From Halarcobacter sp. (GTDB taxonomy: Bacteria; Campylobacterota; Campylobacteria; Campylobacterales; Arcobacteraceae), in assembly GCF_963676935.1 (NCBI RefSeq), contig NZ_OY781470.1, positions 868,001 through 932,000 on the forward strand: 64,000 nucleotides of DNA. The letters run 5' to 3'. The notes below the pieces were generated by a model, which worked only from the letters and a program-made list of their open reading frames with translations, ran no database searches and had not been told where the DNA came from. Shown here piece after piece: positions 52,564-62,300 of this stretch. The number at the start of each line of letters is the position of its first letter. Position 1 is the first letter of the stretch. A program made the translations under genes and the position numbers.

Positions 52564-53637
52564 ATGGCAGAACAACTAAAAAATGTATATACAGAAGAGT
52601 ATATAAAAAACTTAAGTATAAAGATAAAAGAAAATTACAATAACTTTGATAGCGATAGTTTTATAAACTCTATATTTAATCTTACTTGGGAAACTTTAGA
52701 ATTAAAAATGCGAATGCGACATATTGCAATTACACTTAATGAGTATTTACCCTTAGCTTATAAAAAGCAACTTGAAATACTAAAACCTGTAACAAAAGAT
52801 TTTAGTGGTTTTGAAGCAATGTTTTTTCAAGACTTTGTAGAAGTTTACGGTTTAGATGATTTTGAGAACTCTATGGATGCACTAGAAGTATTTACTATTG
52901 ATTCTAGTTCTGAGTTTGCAATAAGACAGTTTATATTGAAGTATGAAGATAAAACTATGAAGCAAATGAAACTTTGGGCTAAAAGTTTAAATGAACATAT
53001 TAGAAGACTTGCAAGTGAAGGTTGTCGTCCTAGACTTCCTTGGGCTGTGGCACTTCCTAGATTTAAAGCAAATCCATCAAAAGTTTTTGAGATAATTGAA
53101 CTTCTTAAAAATGACCCTTCTAAATATGTACAAAAATCAGTAGCAAATAATCTTAATGACATATCAAAAGATAATGAAGATATAGTTATAGAGTTTTTGT
53201 ATAAAAACTTAGGTAAGACTAAAAATCTTGATTGGATATGTAAACATGCTGCTAGAACACTTCTTAAAAATGGAAATAAAAGAGTTTTAGAATTATTTGG
53301 ATATAAAAAATCTTCACATATTGAAATCTTAGATTTTGTATTAGATAAAGATGTAAAGCTCTCAGAAGATTTAAACTTTTCTTTTAGACTAAGTAGTTTG
53401 GAAGCCCTTGGAAATGTTAGAGTAGAATATATGATTTATTATAAAAAATCAAATAACACTCACAATAAAAAAATTTTTATGATAAGTCAAGGTGAAATGA
53501 AAATAAAAGAAAAAGCTTTTACAAAAAAACAGAGTTTTAAAGATATGACAACAAGAAAACATTATAAAGGTTTACACTATATCTCTATTGTTTTAAATGG
53601 GGAAGAAAAGATAAAAAAGGAATTTAATTTAATATGA
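52564..53637 (+). CDS. DNA alkylation repair protein, AlkC-like
   Basis: A 357-residue protein. HEAT-like helical repeats (about 30-265) carry the signature RRLASEGCRPRLPWA and NNLNDISKD of AlkC/AlkD-type glycosylases. A beta-rich C-terminal domain (about 270-357) resembles the Ig-like domain of the AlkC-alpha group. These enzymes excise alkylated bases such as 3-methyladenine without base flipping. Its stop overlaps the start of ybaK by four bases. Confidence 0.85.
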   Translation: MAEQLKNVYTEEYIKNLSIKIKENYNNFDSDSFINSIFNLTWETLELKMRMRHIAITLNEYLPLAYKKQLEILKPVTKDFSGFEAMFFQDFVEVYGLDDFENSMDALEVFTIDSSSEFAIRQFILKYEDKTMKQMKLWAKSLNEHIRRLASEGCRPRLPWAVALPRFKANPSKVFEIIELLKNDPSKYVQKSVANNLNDISKDNEDIVIEFLYKNLGKTKNLDWICKHAARTLLKNGNKRVLELFGYKKSSHIEILDFVLDKDVKLSEDLNFSFRLSSLEALGNVRVEYMIYYKKSNNTHNKKIFMISQGEMKIKEKAFTKKQSFKDMTTRKHYKGLHYISIVLNGEEKIKKEFNLI

Positions 53638-54101
53638 CACCAGCAATAAATTTACTTAAGAAAAATAAAATAAAGTTTGATATACACAAATATGACCATG
53701 ACCCAGCAAATACTGATTTTGGGAAAGAGGCGGTGGAAAAATTAAACTTAGATTCAAATAGAGTTTTTAAAACACTTTTAACCCAATTAACACCAAAAGA
53801 ATTAGTAGTTTGTGTTATACCTGTATCAAAGATGTTAAGTCTTAAAGATGTTGCTTCTACATTTAGTGTAAAAAAAGCACAAATGGCAAATAAAGATGAG
53901 GCCCAAAAAGTAACAGGTTATTTATTAGGAGGAATCTCTCCTTTAGGTCAAAAAAAGAGGCTTAAAACAGTAATTGAAAAAAGTGCATTTGACTTTGAAA
54001 CTATTTATATCAGCGGTGGTAAAAGGGGCTTAGATATTGAGTTAAATCCAAATGACTTAAAAAAGTTATTAAGTGCAAAATCAGAAAAAATAAGTATTTG
54101 A
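53634..54101 (+). CDS. ybaK: Cys-tRNA(Pro) deacylase
   Basis: A 155-residue YbaK/EbsC protein: ANTDFGKEAVEKLNLDSNRVFKTL, then the conserved LVVCVIPVSKMLSLK and TGYLLGGISPLGQKK near 105. It hydrolyses mischarged Cys-tRNA(Pro). Length is standard. It overlaps the alkylation-repair gene by four bases. Confidence 0.93.
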   Translation: MTPAINLLKKNKIKFDIHKYDHDPANTDFGKEAVEKLNLDSNRVFKTLLTQLTPKELVVCVIPVSKMLSLKDVASTFSVKKAQMANKDEAQKVTGYLLGGISPLGQKKRLKTVIEKSAFDFETIYISGGKRGLDIELNPNDLKKLLSAKSEKISI

Positions 54102-54189
54102 TATAAACTATACTTTTGTATATTATTTTAACAATTCTTTAATATTTTAAGAGTAGTATTATTGTAAATATAAAAAAAAAGGATTAACA

Positions 54190-57100
54190 ATGGCTACTAC
54201 GTCAGATATGAATGCAATTTGTTCACAACTTTTAGCTCCTGAAGATCTAAAAATATCCAATGAGTTATTTAATGAAGTTATTCAGAACAACATAGTTACT
54301 CACATCACTGATAGTCAAGATTCAAAAAGTATAAAAATATACTCTACATATCAGCTTTTTTTATCTTCTATAACACCAATCTTACATGATATAGGATTTA
54401 TGATTGTAGATGAAGTAACTTATAATATTAGAAATGGTTCAAAACTTATTTACGTTTCAAGATTTAATTTAAGAATTTTTGAAGACAGTGAGTTACGAAG
54501 AATAGAAGCTTCCAAAAATAATTTAGAACAAATAATCACTAAATGTTTAAAAGATCCTTCTGTAAAACATTCAAAAGTATTTTCATTAGTATATAATCAA
54601 AATTTTGATTTTAGAAAACTTATGCTTTTGAGAGCGATTATAGAATATTTAGATCAAGCAGTTTTAACAATAAATAGTGCAACGATATTAAACACTTTAA
54701 CAAATCATCATATTATTACTGATTTATTCGTAAACTATTTTATTACTAGATTTGATCCTAAAATTAAAAAAAGAGATGAAAAAATAAAAAACATTGAAGA
54801 AAAAATTGAAGAAAAAATTAAACAAATTCCTCAGATTATGGATGATAGAATTTTAAAATTAACTTTTTCATTATTACAATGTATATTAAGAACAAACTAT
54901 TTTTTAGAAAAAGAAACAATATCCTTAAAAATTGATACAAAGAGTTTCGGAGAAAACCTTAAAGGACTTCAACCAAATCTTGAAAACTTTATCTATCATC
55001 CCGATTTTTATGGTGTTCACTTAAGAATGAGTAATATTAGTAGAGGTGGATTAAGATGGAGTGATAGACATGATGATTATCGTCAAGAGGTTAAATCATT
55101 AATGATAACTCAAGAGGGTAAAAACTCAATTATTATTCCAGATGGTTCAAAAGGTGGGTTTGTAATAAACAAAGATACATCAGATGTTACAAAAGAGTAT
55201 TTTACAAATATTTATTCTATGTATATCAATGCTAATTTAGACTTAGTTGACAATATGATTGATGGAAAAGTTGTACAAGATGAAAATATTGTGGCTTATG
55301 ATGGAGAAGACCCATATTTTGTTGTTGCTGCTGATAAAGGAACTGCAGCTATGAGTGATATTGCAAATGAGATTGCAATAAGTAGAAACTATTGGCTAGG
55401 AGATGCTTTTGCAAGTGGGGGAAGTAATGGATATGGACATAAAGATTTAGGTATTACTGCCAGAGGGGCTTTAATGTCCACTAAAAGGTTCCTTGTTGAA
55501 ATGGGAATTGATATGTACAAAGATAGTATCTCTGTAGTTGGTATTGGTTCAATGAGTGGGGATGTTTTTGGTAATGGAATGATTGAATCTGATAAATTCA
55601 AACTTTATGGTGCAATTGGTCATAAAGAGATATTTATAGACCCTAATCCTGATTTAGAAGAAAGCTTTAAAGAAAGAAAGAGACTTTTTGAATCAAAATC
55701 AGGTGGTTGGGGACATTATGATAAATCAAAAATTTCAAAAGGTGGTGGAATCTTTTTAAGAAGTGATAAAGAGATTGAATTATCTGATGAAATGAAAAAA
55801 CTTTTTAATACAAAGAGAAAAGTTGTAAGTGGTGAAGAACTTTGTGTATTTTTATTAAAAATGGATGTTGATTTATTTTTCAATGGTGGAGTTGGTACAT
55901 ATGTGAAAGCTAGTGATGAAAACTCTATTGATATTGGTGATAAACAAAATGAAGCAGTTAGAATTGATGCCACAGATTTAAGAGCAAAAATTGTTTGTGA
56001 AGGTGGTAATTTAGGTTTTACACAAAGAGCTAGAATTGAATATGCTTTAGGTGGTGGAAGAATAAATATAGATGGTATTGATAATGCAGGTGGTGTTGAT
56101 ACTTCTGACCACGAAGTAAATTTAAAAATTCTTTTAAATACAGTTAGTACACATGAAGATTTATGTTCAGAAGAGAGACAAAATACTTTAAAATCGATGA
56201 CTGAGCAAGTAGTAAAACTAGTATTAGATAGTAATTATAATCAATCTTTGGCAATATCGTTAGATGAAAAATTTTCAAGAAAACATTTAAACAATTTTTT
56301 AAGTGCAATAGAAGTATTAGAAAATCATGTTGAAGCTTTTAATAGAGCCTCTTTCTTTATTCCTAAGAATGAGAATATTCATGAGGTTATAGATATTAAT
56401 GATTCTATTGTTAGACCTGTTTTATGCTCATTGTTATCTTATTCAAAAATTTTCATCAAGAAAATTTTATTAGATTCAACACTTATTGATGAACAATTTG
56501 CTTTACCATATTTATATAGATATTTCCCAAAATCATTTATAAGTGCTTATGAACATGATATTTTAAATCATCCTCTAAAAAGAGAGATTATTGCAACAAA
56601 AATTGCTGATGCTATAGTAAACTCTCAAGGTTGTACTTTTATTAGTGATTATGAAAAACTTGGAAATGAAAGATTTTTATTAAAAATTCAATCTTACTTA
56701 GTTGCAAAAAGATTATTTGGTGCTAAAGAGATTAGAGAGAAAATTTATTCTCAAGATTATATTATGGATGTTGAAAAACAATATGCCTTGATAAATAAAC
56801 TAGAATACATATTATCAGCAAGTACTAGATGGATGGTTAAATATTTAAAGAAAAATCAGTTAGATTCTGCGCATATTTTAGATCATAAAAAAGAGTTATT
56901 CTCTTTACTTGAACAAGTTCATAAACAAAAAATTGAAGTATTAATTGAAGATGATGATACATTTAACTTATTCTTCTCTGTGATTAATTATTTAAGATTT
57001 GCTATTCCGGCAATAGTTATTAAAAGTACTACAAATCATCAATTTAAAGATGTAGTTGTAATCTTTTATTCATTAATCCATGAGTTTAATATTTTGGATA

Positions 57101-57387
57101 TTATAGTAGCATTAAATAAAATTAAAATTGCAAATAAAAATGATTTAGTACTTAGAAATCAAGTATTACAGTTTATTGAGTTTATTGTTGTTCATTACAC
57201 TAAAAAGATATTAAATTTCCAAAGAATAAATGAAGAAGCAGATGTAGCTTTCTCAAGCTTTATTAACAATGAAAAAGATACTTTTTATAAAGTTAGAGAT
57301 ACTCTTGATAGTTTTATGACAAAAGATAATAAAGATATTAAAGAGATTGCCGTAACAGTTAATCAAATGATGGTTTCTTTATTATAA
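54190..57387 (+). CDS. Large NAD-specific glutamate dehydrogenase
   Basis: A 1065-residue protein of the large NAD-GDH class, shorter than the 1600-residue form. The catalytic core (about 270-680) has GVHLRMSNISRGGLRWSDR, SLMITQEGKNSIIIPDGSKG, a GIGSMSGDVFGNGM nucleotide-binding region and FFNGGVGTYVKASDE. A long helical C-terminus follows. It oxidatively deaminates glutamate to 2-oxoglutarate. It would recycle the glutamate made by the diaminobutyrate transaminase of the doe pathway, although it is not linked to it. AAAAGGATT precedes the ATG. Confidence 0.92.
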   Translation: MATTSDMNAICSQLLAPEDLKISNELFNEVIQNNIVTHITDSQDSKSIKIYSTYQLFLSSITPILHDIGFMIVDEVTYNIRNGSKLIYVSRFNLRIFEDSELRRIEASKNNLEQIITKCLKDPSVKHSKVFSLVYNQNFDFRKLMLLRAIIEYLDQAVLTINSATILNTLTNHHIITDLFVNYFITRFDPKIKKRDEKIKNIEEKIEEKIKQIPQIMDDRILKLTFSLLQCILRTNYFLEKETISLKIDTKSFGENLKGLQPNLENFIYHPDFYGVHLRMSNISRGGLRWSDRHDDYRQEVKSLMITQEGKNSIIIPDGSKGGFVINKDTSDVTKEYFTNIYSMYINANLDLVDNMIDGKVVQDENIVAYDGEDPYFVVAADKGTAAMSDIANEIAISRNYWLGDAFASGGSNGYGHKDLGITARGALMSTKRFLVEMGIDMYKDSISVVGIGSMSGDVFGNGMIESDKFKLYGAIGHKEIFIDPNPDLEESFKERKRLFESKSGGWGHYDKSKISKGGGIFLRSDKEIELSDEMKKLFNTKRKVVSGEELCVFLLKMDVDLFFNGGVGTYVKASDENSIDIGDKQNEAVRIDATDLRAKIVCEGGNLGFTQRARIEYALGGGRINIDGIDNAGGVDTSDHEVNLKILLNTVSTHEDLCSEERQNTLKSMTEQVVKLVLDSNYNQSLAISLDEKFSRKHLNNFLSAIEVLENHVEAFNRASFFIPKNENIHEVIDINDSIVRPVLCSLLSYSKIFIKKILLDSTLIDEQFALPYLYRYFPKSFISAYEHDILNHPLKREIIATKIADAIVNSQGCTFISDYEKLGNERFLLKIQSYLVAKRLFGAKEIREKIYSQDYIMDVEKQYALINKLEYILSASTRWMVKYLKKNQLDSAHILDHKKELFSLLEQVHKQKIEVLIEDDDTFNLFFSVINYLRFAIPAIVIKSTTNHQFKDVVVIFYSLIHEFNILDIIVALNKIKIANKNDLVLRNQVLQFIEFIVVHYTKKILNFQRINEEADVAFSSFINNEKDTFYKVRDTLDSFMTKDNKDIKEIAVTVNQMMVSLL

Positions 57388-57507
57388 GTTATTTTTATGA
57401 TAATAGCATAAGGAAAAGTTAATTATAAATTAAAAAATAATATAACTTTAACTTATGACTATTATTTTAAGTTCTCATATGATAAAGTCTAAATAAAAGG
57501 AGTTTTC

Positions 57508-57717
57508 ATGACAAGTAATACAGATGATGAATTAACTTTAGATAAAATAGAAGATTATAATGGAAAAGAGTCAAAAGAAAAAAGAAATATTGTTAAACTT
57601 GTAGTGGTTTTCTGCTTAGCAGTTGGTGCAATTTTTGCAGTAATAAAATCTACAAGTAGTGTTGATGACTATATTGGTACAAAAGAAGCACCAGGAATAA
57701 TTACAACAAAACAATAA
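57508..57717 (+). CDS. Small single-pass membrane protein
   Basis: A 69-residue protein with an acidic N-terminal half, a basic patch (KEKRN), one transmembrane helix (about 30-46) and a short C-terminal tail. No family recognised. AAAAGGAG precedes the ATG, and a hairpin follows the stop, so it is probably a real monocistronic gene. Confidence 0.65.
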   Translation: MTSNTDDELTLDKIEDYNGKESKEKRNIVKLVVVFCLAVGAIFAVIKSTSSVDDYIGTKEAPGIITTKQ

Positions 57718-57718
57718 A

Positions 57719-57749
57719 TTTTAAAGAGTGCATAGTACACTCTTTAAAA
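57719..57749. terminator. Hairpin after the small membrane protein
   Basis: A perfect 12-bp stem TTTTAAAGAGTG / CACTCTTTAAAA with a 7-base loop begins at the stop codon. The downstream plus strand is A-rich rather than T-rich, so it is not a canonical terminator in that direction. Confidence 0.55.
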
Positions 57750-57839
57750 AAATATAAAAAATGACTATAGTTTTTACTTTTTATTGTAAAACAATTATTA
57801 AATAGTAGAATTTAAGTAATTTAAATAAAAGGTAAAACT

Positions 57840-59126
57840 TTGAATACTTTTGATTCTTTCTTTGAATATCATATGAAAACAAAACATTCCTATTTTTCTG
57901 TTAGAAGCTTTCCTAATAGATTAGATTGGAATAACCAGCCAAAGGCATTTAAAAATTATCCTGAAAAATATACTAGAATAAAATTAGACTTGGAAAATGA
58001 AAATCACAGTTTCATATTTTATGTAGCTGGAATTACAGCAAAAAAAACTTACCCTGGTGTTGAATACTATTTAAGAGTTAATCCTAGTGCAGGGGCACTT
58101 TACCCAAATGAGATATATTTTCAAAGTAGAGGTAATAGTGGGATTGACGATGGTATTTATCATTTTGATATTTTAAGTTCGAGTATAACACTTTTAGAAA
58201 ATATTGATGATATTGGACTTGAACCATACTTTGGTTTAGAAGAAAAGGCAAATGGATTTATCTTTTTAATCTCTTCAATTTATTATAGAAGTTCTTGGAA
58301 GTATAAAAATAGAGCTTTTAGATATTGTTTACTTGATGCTGGACATATCTTAGGTTCAATTGAAGCCTCTTCATACTTACACAATAAAAACTATGACATA
58401 ATTTATGATTTTGATAAATCTTCACTAAATCAACTATTTAATTTTGATAATAAAGAATTCTTTACAAGTGCTGTTTTTCTTACATACAATACTTCAAAAA
58501 AAGTAAAAAAAGTAGAAACTTTGGATTTGCCAACAGTAGATGGAAGTAACTATTTTGAAAAAAATGACTTAATAGAAAAAGCTTATGAAGATTCTATAAA
58601 AGCAAAAGATTGTAAAAAAGAGATATCTTTACCTAATTTTAGTTTTAATAAAAGTTATTTTAAAGAGGTAATTTTAAATAGAAGATCAATTAGAGAGTTT
58701 GCAAAACAAAGTATAAGTAAAGTAGAATTTGAATCAATCCTTAATATCTTAAATCAGCCAATATCAAGTAATTGTGATGAAACAATTGATATTTACTGTG
58801 TTATAAATAGAGTAAAAGATATGAAATTAGGTATTTTGAAAAATACAGAATATATAAAAGAGGGTGATTTTATGAACAAAGCAGGATATCTTTGTTTAGA
58901 ACAAGATTTAGGAAAATCCTCAGCCGTTACATTTTTTTTAACTTCAAATTCTAAAAATTATCAAGCAATGTACCAAAAAGCTGGAATATTAGGACATCGA
59001 CTATATCTAGCTTCAAACTATCTTGGTATAGGCTGTAGTGGAATTGGAGCATATTATGATGATGAAGTTTGTGAATTTATTGGAAATAATACGCAAGTTT
59101 TATACGCACTTGCAATAGGAAATTGA
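57840..59126 (+). CDS. SagB/ThcOx-type nitroreductase-fold dehydrogenase
   Basis: A 428-residue protein with an N-terminal domain (about 1-240; KHSYFSVRSFPNRLDW, RVNPSAGALYPNEIYF) and a C-terminal FMN-binding nitroreductase domain (about 270-428; NRRSIREFA, KAGILGHRLYLASNYLGIG). SagB-type enzymes oxidise azolines to azoles in peptide natural products or carry out similar flavin-dependent oxidations. The TTG start at 57840 follows AAAGG; the next ATG (57873) would cut into the conserved region. No cyclodehydratase gene is nearby. It lies before the giant Tat-signal ORF. Confidence 0.85.
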   Translation: MNTFDSFFEYHMKTKHSYFSVRSFPNRLDWNNQPKAFKNYPEKYTRIKLDLENENHSFIFYVAGITAKKTYPGVEYYLRVNPSAGALYPNEIYFQSRGNSGIDDGIYHFDILSSSITLLENIDDIGLEPYFGLEEKANGFIFLISSIYYRSSWKYKNRAFRYCLLDAGHILGSIEASSYLHNKNYDIIYDFDKSSLNQLFNFDNKEFFTSAVFLTYNTSKKVKKVETLDLPTVDGSNYFEKNDLIEKAYEDSIKAKDCKKEISLPNFSFNKSYFKEVILNRRSIREFAKQSISKVEFESILNILNQPISSNCDETIDIYCVINRVKDMKLGILKNTEYIKEGDFMNKAGYLCLEQDLGKSSAVTFFLTSNSKNYQAMYQKAGILGHRLYLASNYLGIGCSGIGAYYDDEVCEFIGNNTQVLYALAIGN

Positions 59127-59267
59127 TGTAAATCTAGTTTTTAGCTACTTTAAAAAATATAAAATAACCTTTAATAGATATTCCCCAAAAATTAAGATTA
59201 ATTATAAACTAAAAGTTGAAAATACAATTTAAACTTTATAAGAAGTAATATTATATAATTAAAATAA

Positions 59268-59284
59268 ATTATTAATTTAATAAT
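59268..59284. promoter_or_regulatory. AT-only palindrome upstream of the giant ORF
   Basis: ATTATTAATTTAATAAT is a perfect inverted repeat around one central base, ending 30 bases before the ATG at 59315. It may be an operator or merely reflect AT richness. Confidence 0.3.
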
Positions 59285-59314
59285 TAATTTTAATGCTTTT
59301 TAAAGGATAGATCT

Positions 59315-62300
59315 ATGAATAGTCCAGAACAATCAATTAAGTTATTAAGAAAACAAATGAAAGGTTATTTAAAAGATTGGATCCCGAATAATAATAATTT
59401 AGTTAAAAAAGAGCTAGAGATATTTGATTCAATTATGACAAGGCGTGATTTTCTTAAGACTACATCTTTAGCTGCATTATCTGTGCTTATTGGATATGGT
59501 TGTAATAAACCACCATCACAATGGGAAGATGATGGATCTAATTCAATTGATTGGACTATATCAGATAGTGATATGTCTACTGTCACAACTCCCTGTAATA
59601 TTGCTGTTGATTCAGAGATTCAAGAAGCTTTTACAACCTATACACCTTTGCCAGCTGTAGGATCAGAAGATTCAACTATTATTAGTCATTCTATAATGGA
59701 ATCTTTTAATCCTCATATAATGACAGCTAGTAATGAAGATGAGATAACAAGTATAGGTTTAAATCTTCCAACAAGAACATATGGTATTCCTGAACATTTA
59801 CATTTGGAAAAGCAAAGCAATGAAAGTGATTATAATTTATCAATATATGAAAAAGATAATGATGGACATCAGGGCTTAAAACAAACAATTATTAAGCTTA
59901 AAGATACATCATTAATTGATTATGATTCTATTGTTGCTACCAATGGTTCTTTTCACAATAAAATAAAAGATAATTTTATACACAAACAAAAAATGGTACT
60001 TTTATCTAATAAAAATGATACTCATGATTATAGTCAAACTTCTGCTTTGAGGTTATATTATCGGACAGAATTTGCAAAACTTTTATTGCCAGATGAAAAT
60101 TTTATATCAACTACAAATTGGGATAATTACATTGATTTGATTAAAGAATTTAAAAATCAAGAACCTACAGCTTCATTTAATAGTTATAAAATTGCAGAGA
60201 TAAACACTTATACTAGTGGAGATAACCACAGTTTTATATATGGTACTATAAGATTTGACAACTATTATAATTATGGTTTTGTAATATCATATGATGATTT
60301 TACACAAATTGATGTAACAAATGTAAGACCTGCGATAACATTTTTTTCAGCACAATTTATGAGTTACAATTCAGAAGGTATTTCAAACTTGATTAAGGAT
60401 TATAATGATAATTCTGCTTCGATAGTTACTCCTTTAAGTGATATTTTAATTTTTTCCAAAGCTAATTTTACACCTTTAGCTCAACTTGTAGATGATGAAG
60501 GAAATCTTCAGTCAAAATTTATTTTCTCCTTTTATTGTTTAAGTGCAATGGATGAAACAGTTTCTAATACCTCAGGATATGATTTACTCAAGTTTTCAAA
60601 TATAAACAGTGATTTTGTAAAAAGATATCCTATGCTTGTTGAACATAAAGATGTAGCTTCAAGTTCGGTAGTATATACACTAGATGATTATGATTCATTT
60701 GGAAAAATTGAGATAGCTTCAAATCAATTACATTTTTCATTTTCTGTTTATAAAGAACATGAATTTATTTCCACTGATATTTGGGAAAGTATATATAATA
60801 AACAAACAAATAAAGTTGACCATATGTTTGTAAGATCAATTAAAAGTAATGGGTCAAACTATGAGGTTTTAACCAGTAGTACTCATTATAGTGAATCAAA
60901 TATGGAATTTGGTTTATCCCATCATACAATAGAAATTGATTTAAATACTAAAATATCTGTTAATAATGTTTATTCAAACAATATTTTATTTGAGGATATG
61001 AGTTCTGATGATGGTAAATATAAAGATTTATGGTTTAATAACATCTTGTCTGGATATAGTAGTTTATATGATTGTGTTCATAAAAAAGGTGGAATTGGAA
61101 CTATTGATTTTCATGCAACACATAATCATCAAGGTCTTTTAAGAAATTATCTTTTGATTAGATACAGTGATGAAAAAAGTATCCTTCTTGGTTGCAATGA
61201 AAAAGGAATTGAAGAAACAACTAAGTTTGCATATCAAAATCACGATAATATTATAAATAAACTAGGCATAGAACATTATCCACCAATGCCCATATCAATA
61301 GATAATCCTCTTAAGTTATTTCATTGGCATGGAATTGCAGAAGATGGAGAAGTTCTTTATAGTTCTATTCGTCAAAATGAGATAAATAGTAATAATCAGC
61401 TAATTGAAAATAGCAATAAAAATCTATTAAGTTATATGCATTCATCTTGCAATCTGACTCAAAAAGTTTGGAATATGAGAGAGGAACAGATTCATGTTGA
61501 TTTTGGAAGTGATACTATTGAAACAAATCTTGTAAAAAATGATTTACATCAGGTTCATTTACATGTAACAAATTGTTATAGAAATGAAGTTTCATTATAT
61601 AAAAACACTCAATTATTTTCAAATTTAAGTGATGACCAAATTTCACAAGTAAAAGAGAAAGAAGCTAATGCAGATATATATGTAGAAATACGTTTCAATA
61701 AAAGAGTCTCTATAAAAGATTATACAGATATAACTAATATCAAAACATATCATCCTAGTGCAAATAATAGCATATTTTTAAGTACAGACTCTAAAGGAAA
61801 AGTATCTTTACAAATAGATGCTGGGACAAAAGATGATAAGTATAATGGTGCAATTATGCAGTATAGATTGATTGATAAAAGTAATTTGATTAAACAAAGT
61901 GATAAAGCATTGGCAATTGTTACAAATGATTCCAATAGCCTTACTACAGATTTCAAATCTTGTAATATTTCCTTTAAAACTTATCAAAAATTATCAACCC
62001 AAAACTATGACAATATTCAAATAGGAGCTTCAAAAGATTCTGATACTGCAAAAACAGTTTTGGATAATATTAACTCTTCTTCATCACATGATATATCGCA
62101 TGCTTTTAGTAAAGTTTTAGAGAATACAAGTCCAAATAATGATTCTCAGCTTGTGCGTTTAAATAAAGTCCAAATAAATAATAATAACTTATTAGCCTTA
62201 GGTTTTTCTAGTTCGGTTACTCATTTTAAAGCAGTAAATTGGATACGTCATTCAATTTATACAGCATCAAGTAATATTGAAAAACTCTTAGAAGCTGCAA

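Noticed and set aside
59365-59586. 73-codon ORF on the minus strand inside the giant gene
   Set aside because: It is antisense to the Tat-signal region of a continuous reading frame that has a good start site.
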